NCBI GenBank assembly: GCA_019359595.1 | Contig: JAHHGZ010000027.1 | Span: 1-64,000 of the forward strand | Reading direction: 5' to 3' | Source: Cyanomargarita calcarea GSE-NOS-MK-12-04C | GTDB lineage: Bacteria; Cyanobacteriota; Cyanobacteriia; Cyanobacteriales; Nostocaceae | DNA length: 64,000 nucleotides | Shown: positions 36,588-45,911 of the stretch, piece after piece | Layout of the letters: every line of letters starts with the position of its first letter | How positions within the stretch are numbered: position 1 is the stretch's first letter | The notes under the pieces: generated by a model | What the model saw: only the letters and a program-made list of their open reading frames with translations | The model's database searches: none | Told to the model about the DNA's origin: nothing | Made by a program: the position numbers and the translations under genes

Positions 36588-37634
36588 TTAGGGATAAATT
36601 AAAATCTTGTAGGTTTGGGCACTTGGTTTAACAGCCTGTTCTACAGCTTGTGATAAATCTTGTAAGGCATAGCGATCGCTTATCAATTCCTTAACATCAA
36701 TCCGGCGATTAAAGACAATATCAGCCGCCAAACTTTGCAGTTTGTAAGATGAACTGTAACTACCCATCAAGTCAATTTCTCTGCGGTAGAGAATATTTGG
36801 GTTAATCGGAATTTCCAATTCGTCAGGAAATTCAGCAAAAAATAGGATTTTGCCACCTTTGCGGGTACAATCTAAGCCTTGAAAGAACGCTTTTTCGCTG
36901 GGAACTGCCAGCAGAGTCACATCCACACCCATACCATCAGTGAGGGCATGAATTTTGGCAGGTAAGTCTGCATCACGGGCATCAAATGCAGCTTCTGCAC
37001 CCAGATGCAACGCTTTTTCAATTCTAGAGGGAAGCAAATCGGTGGCGATCGCCTTACCACCAAAATATTTCACCAACATGATAAACATTAACCCAATAGG
37101 CCCTGCACCAGTAACCAAAACCGTCTGTCCAGGAGCAATTTGAGCTTTTTTCACGGCCTTCAAACAGCAGTTAGTCGGTTCCACAAAACTTGCTTCTTCA
37201 AAAGAAATTTGTTCTGGGATGGGAATTAACCCGCCATTTCTGACAATATGACCTGGAACCTTTACATACTCAGCAAAACCCCCTCCACTAGCGTTAAACC
37301 CCGCTGTGGTGGAGATATTTTTGTAAGTATCGCACATTGAATAATTCTCATTCAGGCAGTAACTACAACGCATACAAGGGATATGGTGCATCACCGCCAC
37401 TCGTTGCCCAACTTGCCAATTTTTTACCTCAAGACCAACTGCTGAGATAGTTCCCGCAGTTTCATGTCCAAAGATACGGGGTGGTTCATACAGGGGGTAA
37501 CGAATTTTTTTAATATCCGACTGACACAACCCCACGACCTGAACCTGTACCAATACTTCATCGGGTTCTAGTGTTGGAACTGGGATATCTTCGTAGGAAA
37601 GATTATTAACGCCTCTAAATACCTGTGCTTTCAC
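36588..37634 (-). CDS. zinc-dependent medium-chain alcohol/polyol dehydrogenase
   Basis: This 348-residue MDR enzyme has the catalytic GHE (IFGHETAGTI), the structural zinc cluster CMRCSYCLNENYSMC and the NAD(P)-binding VLVTGAGPIGLM. It is closest in pattern to sorbitol, threonine or L-idonate dehydrogenases, which oxidise a polyol or hydroxy acid; the substrate cannot be chosen by eye. An upstream AT-rich gap and a downstream hicAB pair leave it as a single gene. ATG 37634 fits the family start (MKAQVFRGVNN). Confidence 0.85.
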   Translation of the reverse strand: MKAQVFRGVNNLSYEDIPVPTLEPDEVLVQVQVVGLCQSDIKKIRYPLYEPPRIFGHETAGTISAVGLEVKNWQVGQRVAVMHHIPCMRCSYCLNENYSMCDTYKNISTTAGFNASGGGFAEYVKVPGHIVRNGGLIPIPEQISFEEASFVEPTNCCLKAVKKAQIAPGQTVLVTGAGPIGLMFIMLVKYFGGKAIATDLLPSRIEKALHLGAEAAFDARDADLPAKIHALTDGMGVDVTLLAVPSEKAFFQGLDCTRKGGKILFFAEFPDELEIPINPNILYRREIDLMGSYSSSYKLQSLAADIVFNRRIDVKELISDRYALQDLSQAVEQAVKPSAQTYKILIYP

Positions 37635-37750
37635 GTTGATTTTTCACCATTCAACGTTATTAGGTGTAACACGCTTGTGCGTTCTTTTAGCGATCAGGCT
37701 TTTGGTAATTATTGTTTTGAGCTTTGAAAATCGACTCTTGTTGAACGCAA

Positions 37751-37969
37751 TTAAGCAACTTTATAAACAGTTGGTTCTGGAAGCTGTTCACCTGTTGCTT
37801 CGTAAGCCATAATTAAAGACTCCAAGGCTTCAATTCCATTTGTTACAGCCTCCTCATAACTATCGCCATGAGTTCTCCAAAGCTGTCTTGGAAAATCAGG
37901 AAACCCCACTAAAAAACAATTGTCTTCTTCAGACCATTGAATTAACATTTGATACTTAAATTTGCCCAT
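37751..37969 (-). CDS. hicB: HicB-family antitoxin
   Basis: This 72-residue HicB-like domain (MLIQWSEEDNCFLVGFPDFP...) has the degraded RNase H-like fold of type II antitoxins and lacks a C-terminal DNA-binding tail. Its start overlaps the end of the hicA gene by 14 bp, giving the usual hicA-hicB order. Confidence 0.88.
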   Translation of the reverse strand: MGKFKYQMLIQWSEEDNCFLVGFPDFPRQLWRTHGDSYEEAVTNGIEALESLIMAYEATGEQLPEPTVYKVA

Positions 37970-38189
37970 CTTCTGGCTTCTCCTGCTGTTGTTTTTCCTC
38001 TACTTCCTTTATAGCTTGCTGAACCTCTTTTTCTTGGTAAGGTTTAGCATCTGAAGCATCTTTACCTGAGACAGTTAATTTTCCATTGTATAAGGGATGT
38101 ATCCAGTTGGTGTGACTACCTTTACCTGGGAGTTCAGTAAAATCTAATTGGCGTAGCATCTGTTTTAACTCCCTGATTTTTTTGGGCAT
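37956..38189 (-). CDS. hicA: HicA-family mRNA interferase toxin
   Basis: This 77-residue protein has the HicA double-stranded RNA-binding fold. The catalytic His is in GKGSHTNWIHP (about 23-33). HicA cuts mRNA and tmRNA, and HicB neutralises it. The C-terminal 20 residues are Gln/Glu/Lys-rich and longer than usual. It overlaps hicB by 14 bp. Its ATG at 38189 sits in an AT-rich leader. Confidence 0.88.
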   Translation of the reverse strand: MPKKIRELKQMLRQLDFTELPGKGSHTNWIHPLYNGKLTVSGKDASDAKPYQEKEVQQAIKEVEEKQQQEKPEDGQI

Positions 38190-38328
38190 TTTTCAGGTAT
38201 TGACTATCAACCGCAGTATATTAACATGGGTAATATCAAAAACGAAATATCCGAAAACTTGATAGATTATCTTGTCTAATGCCAACCTATGTGGAGACAA
38301 TATGTCGATACTCCACTTAGGTTAAGTA

Positions 38329-40131
38329 ATGGTTAATGAAATATTAACGGCGGATGTCTTAGTTGTCGGTGGCGGAACTGGGGGAACTGCAGCAGCTATC
38401 CAATCGGCGCGTCGGGGTGCCAAAACTATTCTGGTGAGTGAATTTCCCATGCTGGGGGGAATGCTGACTTCTGCTGGGGTATCTGTCCCGGATGGCAATG
38501 AAGTGTTAGCGTTTCAAACTGGGTTGTGGGGTGCATTTTTGCGAGAATTGCAACAACGACAGCCTGGAGGATTAGATAATAGCTGGGTAAGCTTTTTTAG
38601 CTACGATCCGCGTATTGGAGCAGAAATTTTTGCAGATTGGGTGCGGGAATTGCCAAATCTGCGCTGGATTTCCGGACAAGTACCCAAAGAAGTATTATTA
38701 ATCGGAAATTCTGTAACTGGTGTCCGGTTTGCAGATTTTACTGTCAAAGCCAAGATAATTCTTGATGGTACAGAACTGGGAGAAATACTTGAACAGGCTG
38801 ATGTACCTTATCGCTGGGGCTGGGAATTACAGTCGGAGTGGGGAGAACCGAGCGCTCCAGTTGATTTTAATTTTCTTACCCAAAGATATCCAGTGCAAGC
38901 TCCCACCTGGGTAGCGATTATGCAAGATTTTGGGGAATCTATGGCAGCAGAGATTCCTCCTGCCCCTAACTATGACCCATCAAAGTTTGCGGGTGCTTGG
39001 GATGAATATGGCTCTCTGAAATTTCTGAATTACGGTCGTCTACCAGGGGGACTGTTTATGATCAATTGGCCGATTTGTGGCAATGACTACGGCGAAGGTG
39101 TAGGGCGCTTGCTAGAGTCAGAGCAAGCAAAATCTGACTTTCTTCGAGAATGCCGCTACCACAGTCAAAATTTTGCTCATTTTATCCAAAACCAACTTGG
39201 TCGCCGCTATGGCTTGGCAGAAAATGTTTTTCCTTCACTGCTGTATGGAGGGGGAAACTCCGTCCCTACAGGCTTTGCTTTGCATCCATACTATCGCGAA
39301 AGCCGTCGTCTAATAGGACTAACTACGGTGCGAGAACAAGATATTTTGCCAGTCGATGGAGGGACGGTGGCATCTTTGAACCTGGATGCGATCGCTGTTG
39401 GCAACTACGCCAACGACCACCATTATCCCGGTGTCAAATTTGATTTGCAACCCAAATCAATCCGCTGGGGGGGCCGTTGGACGGGAACTCCTTTCACTAT
39501 TCCCTACCATTGTCTCATTCCCCGAGAAACAGATGGTTTATTGGTCTGTGAAAAAAATATCTCTGTGTCTCATATTGCCAATGGGGCGACTAGATTGCAA
39601 CCTGTAGTCATGGGTATCGGTCAAGCTGCGGGAATGGCGGCTGCGATGTGCGTGGAATTGAACCTAGAGCCTCGGGATTTGCCTGTCAGAATGCTGCAAT
39701 TGGCTTTGTTAGAAGATAAGTATTCACCACAAGCAATTGTTCCGTTATTCAATTTACTACCAAATCATACTGATTGGTTGCACTGGCAACTGTATTACTT
39801 GAATAATCCAGAAGCCTATCCAACAACTGGCAACTGTGATTATCACGCACGACCTAAACAGGATGATTACGTAGGAAAAAATACTCCCACTCTACGTAAT
39901 TCCAACTTTTTTACAGGTATTTTTCAGCGAATCGCTCCGCAGGATTACAGATTTGCGATCCTCACACCACCCCAAAACCAGGGGCAGAAATGCGAGCTTG
40001 TAACTCTTGCTTCACATATCGATTCTCTCTTAGAAGCTTGTCTGCACGAACAGCCTCTGCAAGTTTGGGGTCGATTAAATCAACAAGGTAATTGGATACT
40101 AGTGGAACATCTAAGTGGACAAACTCAGTAG
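38329..40131 (+). CDS. FAD-dependent oxidoreductase of 600 residues
   Basis: The Rossmann signature DVLVVGGGTGGTAAAIQSARRG opens the protein (about 9-30), and MLGGMLTSAGVSV follows, as in the FAD_oxidored family (PF12831). The middle region (about 235-330) shows GGLFMINWPICGND and LLYGGGNSVPTG. A second FAD-contact block, SHIANGATRLQPVVMGIGQAAG, follows at about 425-446. Some relatives act on aromatic or vinyl substrates, but no substrate is implied here. It lies next to patX, with the gene end about 40 bp before the patX promoter motif. The final 80 residues are variable. Confidence 0.82.
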   Translation: MVNEILTADVLVVGGGTGGTAAAIQSARRGAKTILVSEFPMLGGMLTSAGVSVPDGNEVLAFQTGLWGAFLRELQQRQPGGLDNSWVSFFSYDPRIGAEIFADWVRELPNLRWISGQVPKEVLLIGNSVTGVRFADFTVKAKIILDGTELGEILEQADVPYRWGWELQSEWGEPSAPVDFNFLTQRYPVQAPTWVAIMQDFGESMAAEIPPAPNYDPSKFAGAWDEYGSLKFLNYGRLPGGLFMINWPICGNDYGEGVGRLLESEQAKSDFLRECRYHSQNFAHFIQNQLGRRYGLAENVFPSLLYGGGNSVPTGFALHPYYRESRRLIGLTTVREQDILPVDGGTVASLNLDAIAVGNYANDHHYPGVKFDLQPKSIRWGGRWTGTPFTIPYHCLIPRETDGLLVCEKNISVSHIANGATRLQPVVMGIGQAAGMAAAMCVELNLEPRDLPVRMLQLALLEDKYSPQAIVPLFNLLPNHTDWLHWQLYYLNNPEAYPTTGNCDYHARPKQDDYVGKNTPTLRNSNFFTGIFQRIAPQDYRFAILTPPQNQGQKCELVTLASHIDSLLEACLHEQPLQVWGRLNQQGNWILVEHLSGQTQ

Positions 40132-40169
40132 AATTTTTATAGTAAAAAAACATACTATCTTTCAAAATG

Positions 40170-40200
40170 TCCGGATGCAGTAATAAAAACTCAGTATCAG
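40170..40200 (+). promoter_or_regulatory. DIF+ (TCCGGA) promoter motif upstream of patX
   Basis: TCCGGA at 40170-40175 is followed after about 19 bases by TATCAG, a fair -10 candidate. In heterocyst-forming cyanobacteria TCCGGA marks the -35 region of genes induced early in nitrogen starvation under HetR control, and it was reported upstream of patX. Its position, 58 bp before ATG 40233, fits. Confidence 0.7.
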
Positions 40201-40232
40201 TGAAGTGGAGAGTCCTAAAATAGACATCTGCT

Positions 40233-40463
40233 ATGCGTGTTACCATTTCACTTTTAGTTACAAGTCTGGTACTCGGCTCCTTAGCTTTTGAGGGTCAAGT
40301 AGTAGGCGAAAATTTTACGGATATGCTGCGTTCTTTCTCTGGTTCCGAATCATTGCTATCAGCTAGTCCCAAGCCTAATAAGCGTCGGCAGCCAGCGCCC
40401 CATAGGGGTAGCGGTCGCAGAGAGTTATTGGAATATGCGGGTATTACATATCCTCTTGTTTGA
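40233..40463 (+). CDS. patX: PatX, RGSGR-containing heterocyst-pattern inhibitor precursor
   Basis: This 76-residue secreted-type peptide has a signal-like start (MRVTISLLVTSLVLGSLAFEG) and a low-complexity Ser/Pro linker. The conserved end HRGSGRREL has RGSGR at residues 58-62. RGSGR is the HetR-binding pentapeptide of PatS, HetN and PatX. The exported precursor and the HRGSGRRE context match PatX, the ancestral form found with HetR in filamentous cyanobacteria. A TCCGGA promoter motif lies 58 bp upstream. The tail EYAGITYPLV is longer than in most. Confidence 0.85.
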   Translation: MRVTISLLVTSLVLGSLAFEGQVVGENFTDMLRSFSGSESLLSASPKPNKRRQPAPHRGSGRRELLEYAGITYPLV

Positions 40464-41017
40464 CTGATAACTACAGCTTGTAGACAACTTATTGAAGCGG
40501 CAGTTGTGTTGTATCAAGGAAATCAATTGTACGTAACTACAGGATTTTATGCTTGACATAGTTTACACAGCAACCTTCGCAGCAATCTAAAAGTTAAGAC
40601 ACGATAAACTTCAACAAGGCTCAGTATTTGTTCCGTAAGCTCTGTATATAGAGTTGGTCATCAATGCTTGCAATGGTCACGCGAAGTAAACTAACTGTCT
40701 GTATAGTTAGCATCACCACTGCTCCTCATAAAACACGTTACTCTCGCTCACATCCCACCACGAAAGACCCGTTCTCAATCTTCTAGCTACAAAAGGATGT
40801 CGCTTCAGCTATCAGTATTAGCTAAAGTGTATTTTACCTGGGATAATTCGCTTATTTTGTTCAAGAAACTTGAAACTCAAGCTTCCCACGGGCAAACTGC
40901 TGGTTATTGAGCATCTCCATTCTGCATCAAACCGTCAATAACGCAACTGTGCAGCAAATATGAAGGTCTTGGTTTGTTCTTTTGGCGGTTTGTACTACAT
41001 AAATATCGTAGAATAGC

Positions 41018-41042
41018 TAGCCCATCTTAATTTGATGGGCTA
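41018..41042. terminator. 9-bp perfect hairpin, possible terminator
   Basis: TAGCCCATC pairs with GATGGGCTA across TTAATTT. There is no T-run after it. Confidence 0.4.
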
Positions 41043-41061
41043 CCACATTGTGTCAAACCCT

Positions 41062-41093
41062 TGACCAGATGCGAATTTTTTTGTATCTGGTCA
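41062..41093. terminator. 9-bp hairpin with T-rich loop
   Basis: TGACCAGAT pairs with ATCTGGTCA around a 14-base loop that holds a run of seven T. It lies about 135 bp before the nuclease-TPR gene. Confidence 0.35.
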
Positions 41094-41228
41094 TTATTGA
41101 TTTGAATTTAGCCCAAGCTGTGGAAAGGATTAAATTAAGTACAATTAAGAAAGCTTTACGTTGAATTGATATTCATATAAAATAATCTAATAAAAAAAAT
41201 CCGATCAAAAGATTCGCCGCAGATATAA

Positions 41229-42788
41229 ATGGATTGGACTACCCCACTGCGATCGCTGCAGTCTGACTTTATCAAAAGATTGACATCTGGTTGCCTGCTA
41301 TTGAGTGAAGCAGATGGTCTATATAGTGAATTAACAATAATAAGAGGAGAGAGATTAAAAGCACTGCGAGAATTTTGCTGGCAGATGGCTGAAAAATATA
41401 AGCGAACTTCCCCAGTGCGTGAGGTTTTTATCAGCAATTTGAAGGGAAAATTGGGTGAGGAGGTAGTTAAGGAACGTTTAGCGGATTTGATTACTGAAGT
41501 AGATTATGAAAAACGCTTCGGCGGTGATGGTAAAGTTGATTTTACCCTGACTGCTAATGCTTCGATTGGTATTGATGTAAAATCTCGTCATGGCAGTTTT
41601 GATAAAGTTCGGTGGTCGGTGAGTGCAGAGGAAGTTGAAAAAAATGCAGTTGTAGTGTGCATTTTAATTCAAGAGGTAGTGAACGAAGCACAGTCCGAAT
41701 ATCACCTTTTTTTTGCTGGCTTTCTTCCCACCCAAATGATTAAGCTGAGAACTGGTAAAATTTCATTTGGGATAGAGCAATTGCTATATGGTGGTGGCTT
41801 AAAATGTTATTTAGAAGAGTTACAATCTGCTAGTAATGGCAATTATCACGGGGAGAAATATCAACGGGAAATACATAAACAGCGGAAATATCAGTTAATT
41901 CCCGAGAAGGTTGATAATTGGAACTTGCTTTATCTGAAACTGGGTGATGAATGCGTTAATAAAAAGCAGTATCAAGATGCAATTACTGCCTATAGTCATG
42001 CATTGCAAATTCAACCCAGAAATGCTGATATTTATTACAAACGCGGTAATGCTCGCTATTCTCTACGAGAATACGAAGGAGCAATTCCGGATTACATTCA
42101 GGCAATAAATATTAATCCTAATTATGCCAAAGCTTACAATCAAAGTGCTTCGGCTCGTTACGAATTAGGAGATTATCAAGGAGCGATTGAAGATTATACA
42201 CAAGCGATAAAAATTAATCCGAACGATGCTCTTGCTTATAGAAACCGGGCAAATGTACGTTCTCAGATTGGAGATAACCAGGGAGCAATTGAGGATTTTA
42301 CTCATGCTATCAAGATTAATCCTCACGATCGGGATACTTATAGAAGCCTTGATAAGGCTGGTTATCTACTAAAAGATAAACCACAATTTGCTCATGATGC
42401 AGATGCTTATAAAAAACGTGCAAATTCTCGTTATGAATTAGGGAATTACGAAGGGGCAATCGAAGATTACACTCAGATGATAGATATTAATCCGAACGAT
42501 GCTTTTGCCTATAAAAATCGTGCTAATGTTCGTTCTTATTGCGGAGATTATCAGGGAGCAATTGATGATTATACTCAAACTATAAAAATTAATTTCAATG
42601 ATGCCGATGCTTATTATCACCGTGGGAATATTCGTTGCGAGTTAGGAGATAAACTTTTGGCAATCGAGGATTTTCAAAAAGCGACAGATTTGTATCGCAA
42701 AGAAGGTAAACTGGTGGAACAGAAAAATGTCCAAGAAAGAATTTTAGAGTTAGAAATAGAGGATTCGTTAGATATTTTGAATTTCTAA
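41229..42788 (+). CDS. PD-(D/E)XK nuclease-like domain fused to TPR array
   Basis: The N-terminal 200 residues show a nuclease-like core, with GEEVVKERL (Glu77/78), KVDFTLTAN (Asp104) and GIDVKSRHG (Asp116-x-Lys118). This matches the GEE/D/DxK spacing of PD-(D/E)XK folds. From about 235 to 490 there are seven TPR-like units, including GDYQGAIEDYTQAIKINPND, repeated with high identity. One degenerate unit (about 365-390) breaks the series. A nuclease guided by TPR contacts is one possible reading. The N-terminal domain also occurs alone in cyanobacteria, with no known role. Confidence 0.7.
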   Translation: MDWTTPLRSLQSDFIKRLTSGCLLLSEADGLYSELTIIRGERLKALREFCWQMAEKYKRTSPVREVFISNLKGKLGEEVVKERLADLITEVDYEKRFGGDGKVDFTLTANASIGIDVKSRHGSFDKVRWSVSAEEVEKNAVVVCILIQEVVNEAQSEYHLFFAGFLPTQMIKLRTGKISFGIEQLLYGGGLKCYLEELQSASNGNYHGEKYQREIHKQRKYQLIPEKVDNWNLLYLKLGDECVNKKQYQDAITAYSHALQIQPRNADIYYKRGNARYSLREYEGAIPDYIQAININPNYAKAYNQSASARYELGDYQGAIEDYTQAIKINPNDALAYRNRANVRSQIGDNQGAIEDFTHAIKINPHDRDTYRSLDKAGYLLKDKPQFAHDADAYKKRANSRYELGNYEGAIEDYTQMIDINPNDAFAYKNRANVRSYCGDYQGAIDDYTQTIKINFNDADAYYHRGNIRCELGDKLLAIEDFQKATDLYRKEGKLVEQKNVQERILELEIEDSLDILNF

Positions 42789-43409
42789 TCAAGATTTTAC
42801 TATCTACAGCACCTGCCTCGCTACCTTGCTCCCGGACTAAAGTCCCTGGCTAATAGCAAAAGTCTACTAAAGGTAGACTACCTACGCTCTTGTCGTTATG
42901 CCTATGTCGCTTCTTTGTAAGTCTTGCTGTGTGACTTGCCCCTTCTTGGTACAAATACTCAACAATTTGTTCAGTCTGAGCTTTTTATATGTTCGCAACT
43001 TGATACAAATATTCTTAGCCTCCAAAGTTACATTCGGAGGCTAAATTTCTTTATTTTGCTAAATTGACATCTTGCACTTAATGAGGTAAGAGCAATATAA
43101 TTCACCCTTAACTGCTTCAACATTACCACCCTGTCTCCACCCTGGAGTCAGAAAACAACTTATATATGCCAATAAAGCCTACAACCTTCCCGGAATCCAC
43201 CTTACTGGACTTGGGTTATATATCAGTAGGCTTAGGTGCTAAATATAAAAGCAGTAAAAGTTACCACTTGGGATATGGGCATTTTGTCAAACAATTGTTA
43301 TCTTTTTTAATACAGAGGAACAAAGCACGACAAAATCAAGTCCATATAACTACCACTTGGACTTTGGCGAACGATGTAACCTTAACGCGTTGTTTTTTGG
43401 AGTTTAAAT
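42789..43409. other. gap before nblA, terminator and probable leader
   Basis: Holds a terminator at 43015-43044, a TTGACA (43064-43069) and TATAAT (43096-43101) 26 bases apart, and a roughly 300-base leader before nblA. The leader carries a 111-codon frame that overlaps nblA in another phase, which I judge non-coding. NblA genes usually have long regulated leaders under NtcA or NblR. Confidence 0.45.
43015..43044 (+). terminator. intrinsic terminator after the nuclease-TPR gene
   Basis: TTAGCCTCC (43015-43023) pairs perfectly with 43036-43044 and is followed by a T-rich run (ATTTCTTTATTTT). Confidence 0.7.
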
Positions 43410-43607
43410 ATGAACCAACCTATCGAACTTTCTCTAGAACAGCAATTCAGCATTCACTCCTTCGCAAATCAAGTGCAAGGAATGAGCCACGACCAAGCTA
43501 AAGACTTTTTGGTCAAGCTGTACGAACAAATGGTAGTCCGCGAAGCGACCTATAAAGAACTTCTGAAGCACCAGTGGGGCTTAGATTCAGGTTCCGCTTT
43601 GGCATAG
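43410..43607 (+). CDS. nblA: NblA, phycobilisome degradation protein
   Basis: This 65-residue helical protein reads MNQPIELSLEQQFSIHSFA..., with SHDQAKDFLVKLYEQMVVRE and a conserved YKELLKHQWG tail. It is a clear NblA. It binds phycobilisome rods and the ClpC protease and triggers their breakdown in nitrogen or sulfur starvation. A GGAG sits 9 bases before ATG 43410. The long leader upstream fits starvation control. Together with patX nearby this points to the nitrogen-starvation response. Confidence 0.95.
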   Translation: MNQPIELSLEQQFSIHSFANQVQGMSHDQAKDFLVKLYEQMVVREATYKELLKHQWGLDSGSALA

Positions 43608-44131
43608 AGTAAGACTCATGTCGCAGTGGACGACCTCCTTCTCTTGCTCCGTTCCAAGGAGGAAAAGAGCTGGTGATGCCGGGGCGTCAACTTCAAAGAA
43701 ACCACTAAATTTTTGCACCTTTACACTGATAACTAAACTTAATTCTCGCTATTTGGCTGCATACTACCTGTAGTGTCAGTTAGTAATTTTATGTCAAACT
43801 TAACTTAACTGCTTACAGAAAATTTTCTCCAGCACTTGTATTGGCTTGGGAGTTTTAAAAGCACGAACATAACACAATCAAATCGTACCATTAAACAATC
43901 TGCTCGGAGTAAAGCCAATAGCTAGCTTTTTGACCAAGTTTTACTTCTCTATCCATATTTTTATATCTGTTTCTGACGAGCAAAACATATTCTCTTAACA
44001 ATAGTTAACATTGATGAGAGTGTCGCTACAAAGAAGGAAGAATCAATAGGAGCGATCGGCGTGAGGCCAAGGGCAACGGCGTTGCATTCGTATCGCTCTT
44101 AATATTTGGGATAAAAGAAACAAGACTGACT
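43608..44131. other. gap after nblA
   Basis: A CCTCCTT/AAGGAGG hairpin at about 43634-43662 may end the nblA message. A GAGCGAT...ATCGCTC palindromic repeat (about 44051-44099) shares GGCGTTGCAT and CGTATCGCTCT with a copy near 54640-54690. No gene is seen. Confidence 0.5.
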
Positions 44132-45685
44132 TCAGCCTGAAAGGTCGAATGGCGAATCTGTGTCAATTGATTCCAGTTTTGCCAAAATTTGGGGTTTAAT
44201 TTTTTCGTACTCGTTTTTAAGTAAACTTTTACTCATTTGAGGATCTGCCGCTGAAACAAGAGTTTTGCTCATTGTCAACCACTGCTGTAGTCGTTCGCGT
44301 TGGGCCGGGGCGATGGTTGACAGTAGAATATGAGTACAGCGATTAGGTGCTTCCCGCGTAAAAAATAGCAGCCGATAGTAACCAGCTTGTCCTAGCAAAC
44401 GAGCGATTTCCTGACCAGGATTTGTTTTGAGGTCAAGATAGTAAGGCAGCCATTTCGCACCATGCTTACGGTTATATATGATACTAATCCATAACAATAC
44501 GGGGTGAGGGGAAGTGATAAATAAAAATTGATTGTAACGGGTACAAATAGAGCGTTTTTGAATTTCCTCAGACGGTAGCATTACCCATAAAGCTGGTAAA
44601 ATTTCATTATTGCCACGGATGGGGTGAGAAAAAACAATATCAGCTATGGGTTTATTTTTCGGCCAGGTAACTTGCTGGATGATTTCATCATTTGATAGAA
44701 ATGCAGGCGATAGTTGGTGAGTTTTCTGTTCAAATTTTGCGATCAGGGTAGGAGCTTCTGTTTCTTCCTTAATGTCTTGCCGAGTTTTGTTTGTACCGTA
44801 CTCTTGTTCTAAAGATATTAAAACTTTGAGGATTTCACTCATACTTTGGGGACGCGAACTCGGTGTCTTGGCAAGACAACTCATCACCAAATTTTCTACT
44901 AATGAAGGTATTTGCAATTTGGGGGCAACTTCAGCAAAAGTCCGGGGTTGTTGATAGTGATGCGCCTTATACCATGCACCAAAAGAGTGAGTTGGTGCGA
45001 CTATTGGCATTTTGCTTGTGAGCATCTCAAACATCATCACACCCAAACTATAGATATCCGCCCGGTTATCTAATTCCTTACCCTCCATTTGTTCGGGAGA
45101 AGAATAAGCCAGGGTACCCAAATAATAATTAGTGCGATCGCCATCTGACTGGAGTAACTTGGCAATCCCAAAATCAAGAATCTTAGCTAACTCCCCAAAA
45201 CTGGGGTCTTGCATTACCAGCATATTACTGGGTTTAATATCGCGGTGGATAATTGGGCAGAGCGTGCCCTCAACTGGGATGCCATCATGAGCGCACTGTA
45301 AACCCATGCTGATTTGACGTAACATACTCAAGAATCTTGGTACAGTCAAATGTTGCTTGCGGATGACATAACTCAGACTTTTTCCTTGCAGGTACTCCAT
45401 GACGTAGAACGGAGTATTATACTCGTCAACACCATAGTCCATGACTCGCACTATGTGGATGCTTCGTTGTCCTAGTAAGGCGCAGGTTTTCGCTTCTCGC
45501 TCAAAACGGTCTTGCAATCGCATCTTTTCATTTTGGATTGACAAAGCCAGAAACTTGATCGCAACGGGTACGCCTCCCAACAAAATATCTTTAGCACGAT
45601 AAACCCGTCCCATTGCTCCGGTGCCAATTAATTCCTGAAGCTGGTAGCGTTTGGCGAGTAAGCGACCAATGTTGGGGTCTGACAT
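44132..45685 (-). CDS. Ser/Thr protein kinase with unknown C-terminal domain
   Basis: The kinase domain (about 10-280) has GTGAMGRVYRAKD, the Lys in VAIKFL, catalytic HRDIKPSNML and DFGIAKL, all intact. The remaining 230 residues, rich in Trp, Leu and Pro (HPIRGNNEILPALWVML, NRKHGAKWLPYYL), are beta-like with no recognised domain and no transmembrane helix. A cytoplasmic kinase with its own sensing domain is likely. I start at ATG 45685; the frame also reaches back to a TTG at 45703. There are no operon partners. Confidence 0.85.
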   Translation of the reverse strand: MSDPNIGRLLAKRYQLQELIGTGAMGRVYRAKDILLGGVPVAIKFLALSIQNEKMRLQDRFEREAKTCALLGQRSIHIVRVMDYGVDEYNTPFYVMEYLQGKSLSYVIRKQHLTVPRFLSMLRQISMGLQCAHDGIPVEGTLCPIIHRDIKPSNMLVMQDPSFGELAKILDFGIAKLLQSDGDRTNYYLGTLAYSSPEQMEGKELDNRADIYSLGVMMFEMLTSKMPIVAPTHSFGAWYKAHHYQQPRTFAEVAPKLQIPSLVENLVMSCLAKTPSSRPQSMSEILKVLISLEQEYGTNKTRQDIKEETEAPTLIAKFEQKTHQLSPAFLSNDEIIQQVTWPKNKPIADIVFSHPIRGNNEILPALWVMLPSEEIQKRSICTRYNQFLFITSPHPVLLWISIIYNRKHGAKWLPYYLDLKTNPGQEIARLLGQAGYYRLLFFTREAPNRCTHILLSTIAPAQRERLQQWLTMSKTLVSAADPQMSKSLLKNEYEKIKPQILAKLESIDTDSPFDLSG

Positions 45686-45911
45686 GAGAAAATTCGACTC
45701 CAATGTTTAATAATAATGGGGATGAAACCTGTATGGGATACAAATTGCAGGATTTTTATTGTATTAATTAAAACTTACTTTACTAGTATATTCACTGGAG
45801 TGTTTGGCATTCTCTCGCACTTTGACTGTTAAATTTAGTTTGCCCAAATTTCATCAAGTTAATTAGCTTGGGGATGATGTTAGTTGTTCTTTTCCAACCA
45901 CCAACCACTAA

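Larger units (their letters stand above)
40464..41228. other. gap after patX with two hairpins, no gene seen
   Basis: The first 550 bp hold no credible frame. Two perfect 9-bp hairpins lie at 41018-41042 and 41062-41093. I see nothing else in this stretch. Confidence 0.5.

Noticed and set aside
43166-43501. 111-codon frame upstream of and overlapping nblA
   Set aside because: It overlaps the strong nblA frame in another phase, has no family signal and has a skewed composition; it is probably the nblA leader.
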